DNA of 7,096 nt, taken from assembly GCA_913057845.1 (NCBI GenBank), contig CAJXPC010000087.1:1-7096 (forward strand). Direction: 5' to 3'. Positions 1 through 6,810 of the stretch are shown in pieces. This DNA is from an uncultured Pseudomonadota bacterium (lineage in GTDB: Bacteria; Pseudomonadota; Gammaproteobacteria; Burkholderiales; Eutrophovitaceae). The notes beneath the pieces are model-generated. The model was not told the DNA's origin and did no database searches. It saw only the letters and a program-made list of their open reading frames with translations. The translations under genes and the position numbers were made by a program. Each line of letters begins with the position of its first letter. Positions within the stretch are counted from its first letter, which is position 1.

Positions 1-1
1 A

Positions 2-496
2 ATCGGCCTTGAACTTGCTTCGAGAACAAACAGCCTTGCCAATCAAATCGCACTGGTGGGCATCAACGTCCCCATGCCTGTTTCAGACCAGTTATTGGAG
101 ACAGCCAAAAATAATCCCAAAGTCGCCTACCAACTTGTGAACCAATATTCATTTAGTGGACGAGCAAAGCTAGGGAAAAATGATATCCCGGGCCTATCAA
201 TGCAAGGGATAAGCCTCAAGCTAATGAATCGAACACAGCCAGGCGTTTTACATGCGGATTTCGTCGCATGCAACACGTACGATAAGGGTATATCTTCAGC
301 TCAAAAAATCAAGTGCCCAAGTATTTTACTTTTAGGGTCTCAGGACAAAATGACCCCTGCGTCCCGCACTCAAAGCTTGAGAGATGCGCTACCTGGCAGC
401 CTAGTCAAAGTCCTGCCAGGCACCGGGCACTCCATCATGGCTGAACAGCCCAATCAGGTCACGGAATGCCTGAAGAGCTTTTTAGTCAAATTTTAA
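2..496 (+). CDS. Alpha/beta hydrolase, C-terminal part (5' end outside window)
   Basis: The reading frame is open from the left edge, and its first visible residues (IGLELASR) look like the helix just after the nucleophile elbow (usually GHSMG) of alpha/beta hydrolases. The start codon and catalytic serine therefore lie outside the window, and the in-frame GTG at 56 is internal. Two parts of the triad can be seen. The acid is in LLLGSQDKMTP (Asp codon 344-346) after the strand CPSILLL, and the base is in PGTGHSIMAEQP (His codon 428-430). The segment VGINVPMPVSDQLL fits the start of the lid or cap. The protein ends normally in a short helix, so only the 5' side is missing. The substrate cannot be inferred, since this fold covers esterases, lactonases, haloperoxidase-like and C-C hydrolases. 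It converges with the peroxiredoxin gene, separated by 49 bp. Confidence 0.85.
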   Translation: MGLELASRTNSLANQIALVGINVPMPVSDQLLETAKNNPKVAYQLVNQYSFSGRAKLGKNDIPGLSMQGISLKLMNRTQPGVLHADFVACNTYDKGISSAQKIKCPSILLLGSQDKMTPASRTQSLRDALPGSLVKVLPGTGHSIMAEQPNQVTECLKSFLVKF

Positions 497-526
497 TCAC
501 TAACGATCAGCACATGATGAAAATAC

Positions 527-546
527 AGTCGTTTAAATTTACGACT
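527..546. terminator. Possible weak bidirectional terminator hairpin
   Basis: A 6-bp perfect inverted repeat, AGTCGT (527-532) and ACGACT (541-546), encloses an 8-base AT-only loop between the convergent hydrolase and peroxiredoxin genes and touches the peroxiredoxin stop codon. The stem is short and no clean T-run follows on either strand. The convergent location is the main argument, so a role in termination is only a guess. Confidence 0.25.
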
Positions 547-1049
547 TAAACTAGCTTTAACATAGTTTCGGCATCACTAACTTCCATGCCGCCAGGAGCC
601 TCTTCAACATTAACTGCTTTGACCACTCCGTCATCAATCAGCATCGAGTAACGCTTAGAACGCACGCCCATTCCTCCAGCATTCAGATCAAGATCCATTC
701 CTACCGCCTTAGTAAATTCAGCACTGCCATCTGCCATCATGCGAACAGCACCTGTCGCATTATTTTCCCGTCCCCAAGCGCCCATAACAAAGGCATCATT
801 GACAGACACGCACCAGATTTCATCAATCTTCTGCTTAAGTTCCGCTGCTTTTTCAACGTAACCGGGTAAGTGCTTTGCCGAACAGGTCGGTGTGTAAGCA
901 CCTGGCAGTGCGAATAAAGCAATGCGCTTACCCTTCACAAGCTCAGACAACTTGAATGCGTTCGGTCCGATACTGCATCCTTCTGTTTCCTCATTAATAA
1001 ACTCGCGCAGCGTACAGTCCGGAACGTGGTCACCAACTTTGATAGTCAT
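546..1049 (-). CDS. Peroxiredoxin, Prx5 (type II) subfamily
   Basis: Thiol-specific peroxidase reducing hydrogen peroxide and organic hydroperoxides in the cytoplasm; no signal peptide is present. The 167 residues match the usual length of bacterial Prx5 proteins and cover one thioredoxin-fold domain. The active-site motif PGAYTPTCS (residues 49-57) supplies Thr53 and the peroxidatic Cys56, and the conserved arginine lies in RSKRYSMLIDDG (Arg133). The family-typical segment CVSVNDAFVMGAWG starts at residue 80. The C-terminal stretch where animal Prx5 carries its resolving cysteine reads EEAPGGMEVSDAET and has no cysteine, and no glutaredoxin domain is fused. Reduction by external glutathione/glutaredoxin is therefore likely (inference), consistent with nearby glutathione reductase. 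The ATG at 1049-1047 is supported by an AGGA eight bases upstream. Monocistronic; divergent from greB. Confidence 0.95.
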   Translation of the reverse strand: MTIKVGDHVPDCTLREFINEETEGCSIGPNAFKLSELVKGKRIALFALPGAYTPTCSAKHLPGYVEKAAELKQKIDEIWCVSVNDAFVMGAWGRENNATGAVRMMADGSAEFTKAVGMDLDLNAGGMGVRSKRYSMLIDDGVVKAVNVEEAPGGMEVSDAETMLKLV

Positions 1050-1108
1050 ATTTAATCCTAATTAATATTTCATTTGAGAATAAGCTTACTTTTTAACTTG
1101 CAACCAGA

Positions 1109-1114
1109 ATTATA
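1109..1114 (-). promoter_or_regulatory. Candidate -10 box for the peroxiredoxin gene
   Basis: On the minus strand these bases read TATAAT, a perfect sigma70 -10 hexamer, about 60 bases upstream of the peroxiredoxin ATG in the divergent gap with greB. The region where a -35 box should sit (around 1132-1137) has no good match to TTGACA, so the promoter may be weak or activator-dependent. I could not identify an OxyR-type operator. Confidence 0.35.
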
Positions 1115-1229
1115 CTATTACAATATCTGACTGAGACAGATTAGGCAGACGCCAATATGCAAGTCTCAGTGGCTTTTCTGAAAATGCCAGCCGATACCGT
1201 TTTACTTTTGATCAAGAAAATTTCATTTA

Positions 1230-1721
1230 ATGTCCACAAAGAACTACATCACACCCGATGGAATGAAGCGACTGAAAGACGAGGCCTTACGTTTAATTGA
1301 CTTAGAGCGTCCTGCACTCGTCAAAGTCATTTCATGGGCAGCCTCCAACGGAGACCGATCAGAGAATGGTGACTATATCTATGGCAAAAGAAAGTTGCGA
1401 GAAATTGATAAGCGAATAAGACTCCTCACAAAAAAATTAGATTCAGCCGTAGCAATTGACCCAGAGCAGCGAGAAGCAACTGAGCAAGTATTCTTTGGTG
1501 CAACAGTTTCTTTTAGAAGATCGAAAGCTCATGAAAAAACTGTGTCGATCGTTGGCATTGACGAAGCAGACGCGAAAAAGGGGTTGATCAGTTGGATCTC
1601 CCCACTCGCAACATCATTGTTGAAATCTCGCATAGGAGATCGGGTCTACCTAGAGACACCCAATGGAAGAGAAGAACTAGAAATAACGGCTATTCAATAT
1701 AAACGTATCGCCATAGATTGA
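1230..1721 (+). CDS. greB: Transcription elongation factor GreB
   Basis: Rescues backtracked RNA polymerase by inserting its coiled coil into the secondary channel and stimulating cleavage of the nascent RNA 3' end. The N-terminal coiled coil spans roughly residues 5-75, with the acidic tip WAASNGDRSENGDYIYGKR (from residue 36) carrying Asp42 and Glu45, the equivalents of the catalytic Asp41/Glu44 pair of E. coli Gre factors. YIYGKRKLREIDKRIRLL after the tip is characteristic of GreB rather than GreA. The C-terminal FKBP-like domain (about 86-160) has the family signatures VFFGATV, VGIDEAD and ISWISPLATSLL. Length is 163 residues against 158 in E. coli GreB. The ATG at 1230 gives the expected N-terminus, although the ribosome site is poor (AAGAAAA). 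It converges with the LigE-like transferase gene, with 9 bp between stops. Confidence 0.96.
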   Translation: MSTKNYITPDGMKRLKDEALRLIDLERPALVKVISWAASNGDRSENGDYIYGKRKLREIDKRIRLLTKKLDSAVAIDPEQREATEQVFFGATVSFRRSKAHEKTVSIVGIDEADAKKGLISWISPLATSLLKSRIGDRVYLETPNGREELEITAIQYKRIAID

Positions 1722-1730
1722 AGGACTGAT

Positions 1731-2432
1731 TTATCCGCGGTTTACCTTAGGATATTCAGGGGCAGATCGGCCTAAGCCATCAAACAAATCCAGTAGTCTT
1801 TCTTGATACGCATAAACATCATCTGCTTTGTCAAAAATGGTTAATCCAGACCCGCACCGTAACCACTGAAAAATACCAACCATAATATAGTCTGAAAAAT
1901 TAGGACACTTACCACCCAGGAAAGCTTGTCGGCTAAGCGTCTGTCGCAGAGGCTCTAACGCCTTTATAAAATCTATACGCGCAGCTTCTGGGTTACCCCC
2001 CCACTCTTCCAAAGTAATGCCAAAGCGACTCTCTCGACTTTCTCGAAAATACTTCTGATCCGCATCCTTCTGTAAACCAAAAAAATCCAAAATACCCATG
2101 CGAGAAATCAGCGAATGCAACACCGTCTCTGTCCAGCACTTCACAAACAAAGATTGAGATCGGGACTCGTCGCTATCAAATAAAGCATGTTGTGGATATT
2201 TTTTATCAAGAAAAAGTGCGATATCCCACGAATCAATAACAACCTCACTCCCATCGACTAATACTGGGACCTTGCCGTCATTTGGCACGGGCAATTGATC
2301 TGTTTGCGAAAAACAAATCGGAATTTCATCCCAGATCAGACCTTTATGCGCTAAAGCATATTTTATACGCCAGCAAAATGGAGAGAACCGAACCTCAGGA
2401 TACTTCGACGCCAAGTCAAATAGCTGAATCAT
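1731..2432 (-). CDS. Glutathione S-transferase family protein, LigE (beta-etherase)-like
   Basis: Soluble glutathione transferase-fold protein of 233 residues. The N-terminal thioredoxin-like domain (about 1-80) has the motif SPFCWRIKYALAHKG (residues 17-31), very like the SPxxWRxKYALxHKG of LigE beta-etherases. It also has KVPVLVDG with cis-Pro56 and the glutathione-contacting Asp67-Ser68 (DSW). The all-helical C-terminal domain contains the N-capping box in NFSDY (Ser180-Asp181) and the tail LFDGLGR, also shared with LigE. It lacks the long C-terminal extension of LigE itself. LigE-type enzymes attack aryl ethers or other electrophiles with glutathione, but many relatives are uncharacterised, so the substrate is unknown. 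It is the last gene of the three-gene operon, 3 bp after the YfcG-type stop. The ATG at 2432-2430 is preceded by GGAAGGG at good spacing. Confidence 0.88.
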   Translation of the reverse strand: MIQLFDLASKYPEVRFSPFCWRIKYALAHKGLIWDEIPICFSQTDQLPVPNDGKVPVLVDGSEVVIDSWDIALFLDKKYPQHALFDSDESRSQSLFVKCWTETVLHSLISRMGILDFFGLQKDADQKYFRESRESRFGITLEEWGGNPEAARIDFIKALEPLRQTLSRQAFLGGKCPNFSDYIMVGIFQWLRCGSGLTIFDKADDVYAYQERLLDLFDGLGRSAPEYPKVNRG

Positions 2433-2435
2433 GAA

Positions 2436-3140
2436 TTAACCCTTCCCTTGAATTGTATGAGAACCTTGACCGAATAAGAATTTTTTTGCCTCATCATCGA
2501 CCACTGGCCCTCGGCTGATTTCTTTTCCTCGCGCATAGGCTCTCGACACAGACCCTTTAGCTCTCACACGTTCATACCACTTTTGTATTGATGGAAAGTC
2601 ATCAAGGTTCTGTCTCTGACGCTCATGCAAGACCACCCACGGGTAACAAGCCATATCTGCGATGGAATAGTCATCCACGATATAGTCTCGCCCATTGAGT
2701 TGTTTATCTAAAACCGCGTATAGCCGCCCCGTCTCATTAACATAACGCTCAATAGCATAGGGAATTGGTTCTGGCGCGTAAGATACAAAATGGTGATTCT
2801 GACCTGCCATCGGACCCAAACCACCCATTTGCCAGAATAACCACTCCATTACTTGGACTTTCTTACGCAAATTATTTGGAATAAACTGATCCGTCTTTTC
2901 CGCCAAATACTGCAAAATAGCTCCGGACTCAAAAACAGTAATGGGATTCCCTCCGTCAACCGGCTCTTCATCAACAATCGCTGGCATACGATTATTGGGG
3001 GCGATTTTTAAGAACGACTCCTCAAACTGCTCCCCACGACTGATGTTAATAGGAACAATTTCATACGCTAAACCAGCCGCCTCTAAAAACATCGTAATTT
3101 TATGTCCGTTCGGAGTTGGCCAATAAAATAACTTAATCAC
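2436..3140 (-). CDS. yfcG: YfcG-type (Nu-class) glutathione transferase / disulfide-bond reductase
   Basis: Glutathione transferase of the YfcG/YghU group, whose members use bound glutathione or its disulfide to reduce disulfides and hydroperoxides. The N-terminal domain opens with FYWPTPNGHKITMFLE, in which Thr9 and Asn11 correspond to active-site residues of E. coli YfcG. It continues with KIAPNNRMPAIVD (cis-Pro) and VFESGAILQYLAEKT (Glu-Ser glutathione contact). The signature WLFWQMGGLGPMAGQNHHF and IPYAIERYVNETGRLY begin the helical domain, and YSIADMACYPWV is the N-capping region. At 234 residues it has a slightly longer tail than E. coli YfcG. The start codon is GTG (3140-3138), not ATG. 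It follows GAGGG by five bases and yields the expected MIKLFYW N-terminus. It lies 11 bp after the HAD gene and 3 bp before the LigE-like gene, so co-transcription is very likely. Confidence 0.94.
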   Translation of the reverse strand: MIKLFYWPTPNGHKITMFLEAAGLAYEIVPINISRGEQFEESFLKIAPNNRMPAIVDEEPVDGGNPITVFESGAILQYLAEKTDQFIPNNLRKKVQVMEWLFWQMGGLGPMAGQNHHFVSYAPEPIPYAIERYVNETGRLYAVLDKQLNGRDYIVDDYSIADMACYPWVVLHERQRQNLDDFPSIQKWYERVRAKGSVSRAYARGKEISRGPVVDDEAKKFLFGQGSHTIQGKG

Positions 3141-3151
3141 ATCTACCCTCT

Positions 3152-3835
3152 CTAGTCCGCGTTATACCAACAAGTGTCACAAATAAGATCGGCAACCGAA
3201 GTTAGACTATCGGCTTTAATCGTCGGTATCGGCGCAATTGGGTTGGAGGCAATACCAAACCGCTTGATTAATGCCCCCTTACAACCAATCGCCATTGCGC
3301 CTGCAACATCCCATGCATGCGCAGCAATTAGATAGGCATTTTGTGGATCAACCTTCATTTTCTCAGTCGCATAACGATAGACTTTTGGGTCAGGCTTAAG
3401 CGTCTTAACTTCCTCTACCGAAATAACCGTTTCGAAAAAGTCAATTAATCCTGCGTGCGCCAATTGCTCCTGAGCGACAGCAACCGGCGAGTTGGTCAAC
3501 GCAGCCATACGAAAATTTAATGATTTAAGTTTCTTGAGTGCAGGAATGACATCGTCATGTGGTGGCAACTTCCTCATTCCATCAACAATATCACTCAACA
3601 TACTTTCTGATAGTGAGAGATCGTGGCGCTCCACAACCATTTCCAAAGCAGAGCGACCGACTTCCGAAAAATTGCGAGACCATCCAAGAATCACGGATAA
3701 CATAGCAGTTTGTATTACCTGATCAAACCATTCGCTCACCATGATTTGATCTCCGAAATGCGTTTTAAAATGTGGCTCAAGCGTTTTGAGATCCAGTAAT
3801 GATTCATTAACATCAAACAGTAAAACTGGCTGCAT
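3152..3835 (-). CDS. HAD-superfamily hydrolase, haloacid dehalogenase type II-like
   Basis: Cytoplasmic HAD hydrolase of 227 residues, first gene of the operon with the two glutathione transferases. Motif I is LFDVNESLLDL with the nucleophile Asp8, motif II is LTNSP (Thr114, Asn115, Ser116), motif III is Lys147 in LKPDPKVYRYA, and motif IV is AAHAWDVAGA with Asp176. The single Asp in motif I, where phosphatases have DxD, and the HAWD motif point to the 2-haloacid dehalogenase type II subfamily rather than phosphatases. The arginine that binds the carboxylate and halide in characterised L-2-haloacid dehalogenases (Arg41, after a Trp) appears to be Phe37 here (EWFDQ), and the Ser/Asn of the last motif are Ala/His. 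Dehalogenation is therefore unproven and another small acid or phosphoester is possible. The ATG at 3835-3833 follows AAAGGG at good spacing. Confidence 0.85.
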   Translation of the reverse strand: MQPVLLFDVNESLLDLKTLEPHFKTHFGDQIMVSEWFDQVIQTAMLSVILGWSRNFSEVGRSALEMVVERHDLSLSESMLSDIVDGMRKLPPHDDVIPALKKLKSLNFRMAALTNSPVAVAQEQLAHAGLIDFFETVISVEEVKTLKPDPKVYRYATEKMKVDPQNAYLIAAHAWDVAGAMAIGCKGALIKRFGIASNPIAPIPTIKADSLTSVADLICDTCWYNAD

Positions 3836-3888
3836 ATTATCCCTTTTATTCCACTATTAAGGCCCGCAAGAATGAGTACACGACTGAC

Positions 3889-3900
3889 TTAACTTGTTAA
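3889..3900. promoter_or_regulatory. Candidate operator: inverted repeat in the HAD/gor divergent region
   Basis: TTAAC (3889-3893) and GTTAA (3896-3900) form a perfect inverted repeat with a 2-base centre. It lies seven bases upstream of the candidate gor -35 box and inside the only promoter region available to both the gor-ridA unit and the HAD-GST operon. Short AT-rich palindromes arise easily by chance, so binding by a regulator is speculative and I do not recognise a named consensus. Confidence 0.2.
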
Positions 3901-3906
3901 CTACAA

Positions 3907-3936
3907 TTCACAATAAAATACATTTAATCGTATAGA
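3907..3936 (+). promoter_or_regulatory. Candidate sigma70 promoter of gor
   Basis: TTCACA (3907-3912, five of six matches to the -35 consensus) and TATAGA (3931-3936, four of six to the -10 consensus) are separated by 18 bp. Transcription would begin near 3943 and leave a leader of about 33 bases before the gor ATG. This is a reasonable but unproven match. No comparably good promoter was found for the divergent HAD operon. Confidence 0.35.
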
Positions 3937-3975
3937 CTAGCGGGCAGTAATCAACATTATGGAGTAAAGAGTAGC

Positions 3976-5352
3976 ATGTCTCAGTATGATCTGATTGTAA
4001 TTGGGGGCGGTAGCGGCGGAGTCGCGACAGCCAATCGCGCGGGATCTTATGGTGCTCGAGTAGCACTGATCGAGAAAGGTCGAATGGGTGGCACTTGTGT
4101 TAACGTCGGCTGCGTTCCCAAGAAGATAATGTGGACTGCCGCGAGTCTTCATGAGGCAGTAAAAGAAGCAAAAAATTATGGTTTTGACACGCATCTTGGG
4201 GAGTTTCATTGGTCCAAACTCAAAGCACAACGAGACAGCTACATCCAAAGACTCAATGCCGGCTACGAGCGTGGTCTAGATGATAATAACGTCGAAGTTA
4301 TAAAAGGCGACGCTGTTTTTGAGTCGCACAATACCGTGCGTGTTGGCGACAACACCTATCAAAGCACCCGCATACTGGTCGCCACAGGAGGTTATCCTTT
4401 GGTCCCGGCGATTCCGGGCGCGCAGCTGGGCATTACCTCAGACGGCTTTTTTGAGCTCGAACAGCAACCCAAAAAAGTTGCCGTCATCGGTGCTGGCTAC
4501 ATCGCTGTAGAATTCTCCGGGTTATTGAATGCGCTTGGTTCACACGTATCCTTATTTTTACGAAAAACTGAAGTTTTACGACACTTCGATCACTCCATTC
4601 GATCAGTACTGATGAGCGAAATGGAGAGAGACGGAATTCAAATCATTAAAAACACTGAATTTAAGGAAATCATAGAAGACAATAAGACTCTTCTATTGAA
4701 GTCAAATAACGGAGATGAATACTCTGGATTCGATCAAGTCATTTGGGCAACCGGTCGAACACCCAACACCGAGACCCTAAACCTAGATAACGTTGGCGTG
4801 AAAACGACAAAATCTGGTCATGTCACCGTCAACAAATATCAAGAAACAAATGTTCCTGGAATCTTTGCCGTGGGTGACATCACAGGGCACCACGAGTTAA
4901 CGCCCGTTGCTATTGCGGCAGGTAGGCGCCTCGCTGATAGATTATTTAATGGGCAAGAAGATCGACATTTAAACTACGAAAACATTCCAACAGTTATTTT
5001 TAGCCATCCTCCGATAGGAACCGTCGGGATTACCGAACACGAGGCAGTCACAAAATTCGGGGCACACAATGTCAAAGTCTATGAAAGCAGTTTCAAACCG
5101 ATGCACTTTGCCTTCAACCCTAATGGGGCGAAATGCCTCATGAAACTAGTCGTTACTGGACCAGAAGAAAAAGTGGTCGGCTGTCATGGGATTGGGCTTG
5201 GGATGGATGAAATGATGCAAGGTTTTGCCGTTGCTATTCGAATGGGGGCGACTAAAAAAGACTTCGACGATACCGTCGCGATCCACCCAACCGTTGCCGA
5301 GGAAATGGTCACCATGAAAATATCTCGTGCAGCAATCCCTGGCTCAAACTAA
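3976..5352 (+). CDS. gor: Glutathione reductase (NADPH)
   Basis: Homodimeric cytoplasmic flavoenzyme that reduces glutathione disulfide to two glutathione with NADPH. The FAD-binding fold begins at GGGSGG (residues 10-15), and the redox disulfide is [13 protein letters not shown] with Cys41 and Cys46. The NADPH domain has [13 protein letters not shown] (from 172) and then [13 protein letters not shown], whose Arg196 and Arg202 match the residues that grip the 2'-phosphate, giving NADPH rather than NADH specificity. The second FAD motif is GIFAVGD (295-301). The dimerisation domain contains [10 protein letters not shown] and ends with HPTVAEE, providing the catalytic His437-Glu442 pair of the partner subunit. 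These features separate it from lipoamide and mercuric reductases. Length is 458 residues against 450 in E. coli. The ATG at 3976 has AAAGAG and GGAG upstream. Probably co-transcribed with the downstream RidA gene. Confidence 0.97.
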   Translation: MSQYDLIVIGGGSGGVATANRAGSYGARVALIEKGRMGGTCVNVGCVPKKIMWTAASLHEAVKEAKNYGFDTHLGEFHWSKLKAQRDSYIQRLNAGYERGLDDNNVEVIKGDAVFESHNTVRVGDNTYQSTRILVATGGYPLVPAIPGAQLGITSDGFFELEQQPKKVAVIGAGYIAVEFSGLLNALGSHVSLFLRKTEVLRHFDHSIRSVLMSEMERDGIQIIKNTEFKEIIEDNKTLLLKSNNGDEYSGFDQVIWATGRTPNTETLNLDNVGVKTTKSGHVTVNKYQETNVPGIFAVGDITGHHELTPVAIAAGRRLADRLFNGQEDRHLNYENIPTVIFSHPPIGTVGITEHEAVTKFGAHNVKVYESSFKPMHFAFNPNGAKCLMKLVVTGPEEKVVGCHGIGLGMDEMMQGFAVAIRMGATKKDFDDTVAIHPTVAEEMVTMKISRAAIPGSN

Positions 5353-5386
5353 AATCAACAAATATTAAAACTACTAAGGATTACTT

Positions 5387-5737
5387 ATGAGCATCACGAG
5401 AATTGACTCTAATGACCGAATGTCCCAAGCCGTAATACATGGCAACATAATCTACACAGCAGGTATCGTGGCTGGAGACCCCAATACCGACATTCAAGGA
5501 CAAACCGGACAAATCCTCGACACCATTGACGGTTACCTCATCTCAAATGGTTCGGATAAAACCAAGATACTATCAGTCACCATATGGTTAGCCGACATGA
5601 AAGACTTTGCAGATATGAATGTTATCTGGGATATGTGGGTCCCTAAAGGGCATACCCCAGCCAGGGCCTGCGTTGAATCCAAGCTGGCCACGCCTGATTA
5701 CAAAGTAGAAATTCGTGTGACTGCAGCGATAGCGTAA
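5387..5737 (+). CDS. RidA family (YjgF/YER057c/UK114) protein
   Basis: Small trimeric-type protein of 116 residues. Characterised RidA enzymes hydrolyse reactive enamine/imine intermediates, such as 2-aminoacrylate, in the cytoplasm. The fold is visible from SQAVIHGNIIYTAGIV (13-28) to the signature HTPARACVESKLATPDYKVEIRVTA near the C-terminus. Arg93, which in RidA binds the substrate carboxylate, is present. Cys95 and Glu108 sit at the spacing of Cys107 and Glu120 of E. coli RidA, so deaminase activity is plausible. The N-terminal active-site loop reads NDRMSQAV instead of the usual GPYSQA, so it is probably a side subfamily and the exact substrate is uncertain. It lies 34 bp after gor on the same strand with a good AAGGA six bases before the ATG, suggesting one transcript. 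Confidence 0.92.
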   Translation: MSITRIDSNDRMSQAVIHGNIIYTAGIVAGDPNTDIQGQTGQILDTIDGYLISNGSDKTKILSVTIWLADMKDFADMNVIWDMWVPKGHTPARACVESKLATPDYKVEIRVTAAIA

Positions 5738-5759
5738 TTATCGCTAATTATTCGTTAGC
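5725..5759. terminator. Overlapping inverted repeats at the ridA/transporter convergence
   Basis: AGCGATA (5725-5731) pairs with TATCGCT (5739-5745) across a 7-base loop that contains the ridA stop codon. A second pair, GCTAA (5743-5747) and TTAGC (5755-5759), overlaps it and covers the transporter stop codon. The two would be mutually exclusive hairpins between convergent genes with only 10 bp between stops. No clear T-run follows, so intrinsic termination would be weak. Confidence 0.3.
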
Positions 5760-6647
5760 AATAGTGGTCAGTTCAGCGTGACGGGGTTTTTGCCCCAACG
5801 CGACATATAACCCAGCGCCCACGATAACAACCATTCCGACAAACCCCATTGTGCTTGGGACGTGGTTGAATGCCACATAACCAAAAAGGGTTACCCAAAC
5901 AAGTTGTACGTACCCGAGCGGGGATAAAAATGAAGCATCTTCTAATTCCATCGCTTTAATCAGCATGAAGTGTCCGACTGCTCCAGCGAATCCTAAAAAA
6001 AGAAACTTTGGGAGGTCGGCAAACTGCGGAGTAACCCAAAACACAGGGACCACCAGACTAAGTAACAGTGATCCAACCAAGCCCGTGTAGAAGAGTGTCG
6101 CAACTGGATGTTCTCGATTGCTGAAGTGACGCGTCATGATTTGATACATACTGTAAAAAATTGCGGATAGCAGAGGGAGCACAAAATACCAATCGAAGCT
6201 TTTTGTGGGATTAATTACTAATAACACCCCAACGAATCCAACTAACACTGCCACCCATCTAGGCCTAGAGACCTGTTCTTTCAATATCCAAAAAGCAAAC
6301 ATCGTCACCATTAATGGGGAAATAAAACCGATCGATTTTGCCGTAGCCAAAGGTAAAACGCTTAATGCCGTAAAGTAGAGTAGCGTTGACCCCATTAAAA
6401 GCATCGCCCTTAAAATCTGCGCCTTAGGATTATCTGTTTTAATCAACCGAGACCCATATCTGGGCCCTAGAAGCAATAGCATCAAGACGAAGTGTGTGAC
6501 ATACCGAAACCAAACGATAAGAGGCACCGGATACGATTGACTCAAAGACTTTGCCGTTGTCTCAAGCATGGCGAATAAAAAAACCATACCCATCATGAAT
6601 AGTATTGCTCGGTGCGTAGGTTTCAAATCAGCTGCAAGACGAAGCAA
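5748..6647 (-). CDS. DMT superfamily transporter, EamA family
   Basis: Inner-membrane protein of 299 residues with about ten hydrophobic segments, near residues 13-33, 42-61, 78-97, 101-122, 131-146, 152-171, 183-205, 214-231, 243-262 and 266-284. These form the two tandem five-helix EamA repeats. Family features include RAMLLMGSTLLYFTALSVLPLA at the third helix, the KEQVSRPRWVAVLVGFVGVLLV boundary closing repeat 1, and VPSTMGFVGMVVIVGAGLYV closing repeat 2. Members export amino acids, nucleosides or other metabolites, but the substrate cannot be read from sequence. The start at 6647 is a TTG with only a weak GAAAG upstream, and an in-frame stop lies four codons before it. The first ATG (codon 18) would cut into helix 1, so TTG is preferred, though another TTG (codon 8) is possible. 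Convergent with ridA. Confidence 0.9.
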   Translation of the reverse strand: MLRLAADLKPTHRAILFMMGMVFLFAMLETTAKSLSQSYPVPLIVWFRYVTHFVLMLLLLGPRYGSRLIKTDNPKAQILRAMLLMGSTLLYFTALSVLPLATAKSIGFISPLMVTMFAFWILKEQVSRPRWVAVLVGFVGVLLVINPTKSFDWYFVLPLLSAIFYSMYQIMTRHFSNREHPVATLFYTGLVGSLLLSLVVPVFWVTPQFADLPKFLFLGFAGAVGHFMLIKAMELEDASFLSPLGYVQLVWVTLFGYVAFNHVPSTMGFVGMVVIVGAGLYVALGQKPRHAELTTIANE

Positions 6648-6810
6648 AGGTAACTTTCAAAAAAATGTATCAGTGGAAGGCGGTGGAGTCTACGTCATTC
6701 CACATCCAATACAAATATCTTTTTTAAATCAATAGCACCATGCGATTTTTAAAATTAAACTAGAACAAGCGACTACTCATTAAAACAAGCCACTTAATTC
6801 TGGAGCGAGA

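Noticed and set aside
56..58. GTG as the start of the alpha/beta hydrolase
   Set aside because: The frame continues upstream to the window edge with family-like sequence (IGLELASR), so this codon is an internal valine.
737..922. A second minus-strand frame inside the peroxiredoxin gene
   Set aside because: It is an out-of-frame shadow of the catalytic-cysteine region of a complete peroxiredoxin.
3937..4248. A 103-codon minus-strand frame over the start of gor
   Set aside because: It is antisense to the strongly conserved FAD-binding and redox motifs of glutathione reductase and has no recognisable domain.
6673..6703. Inverted repeat GTGGAA/TTCCAC upstream of the transporter
   Set aside because: It has only six paired bases across a 19-base loop and no supporting promoter or terminator features. 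Chance is a sufficient explanation.
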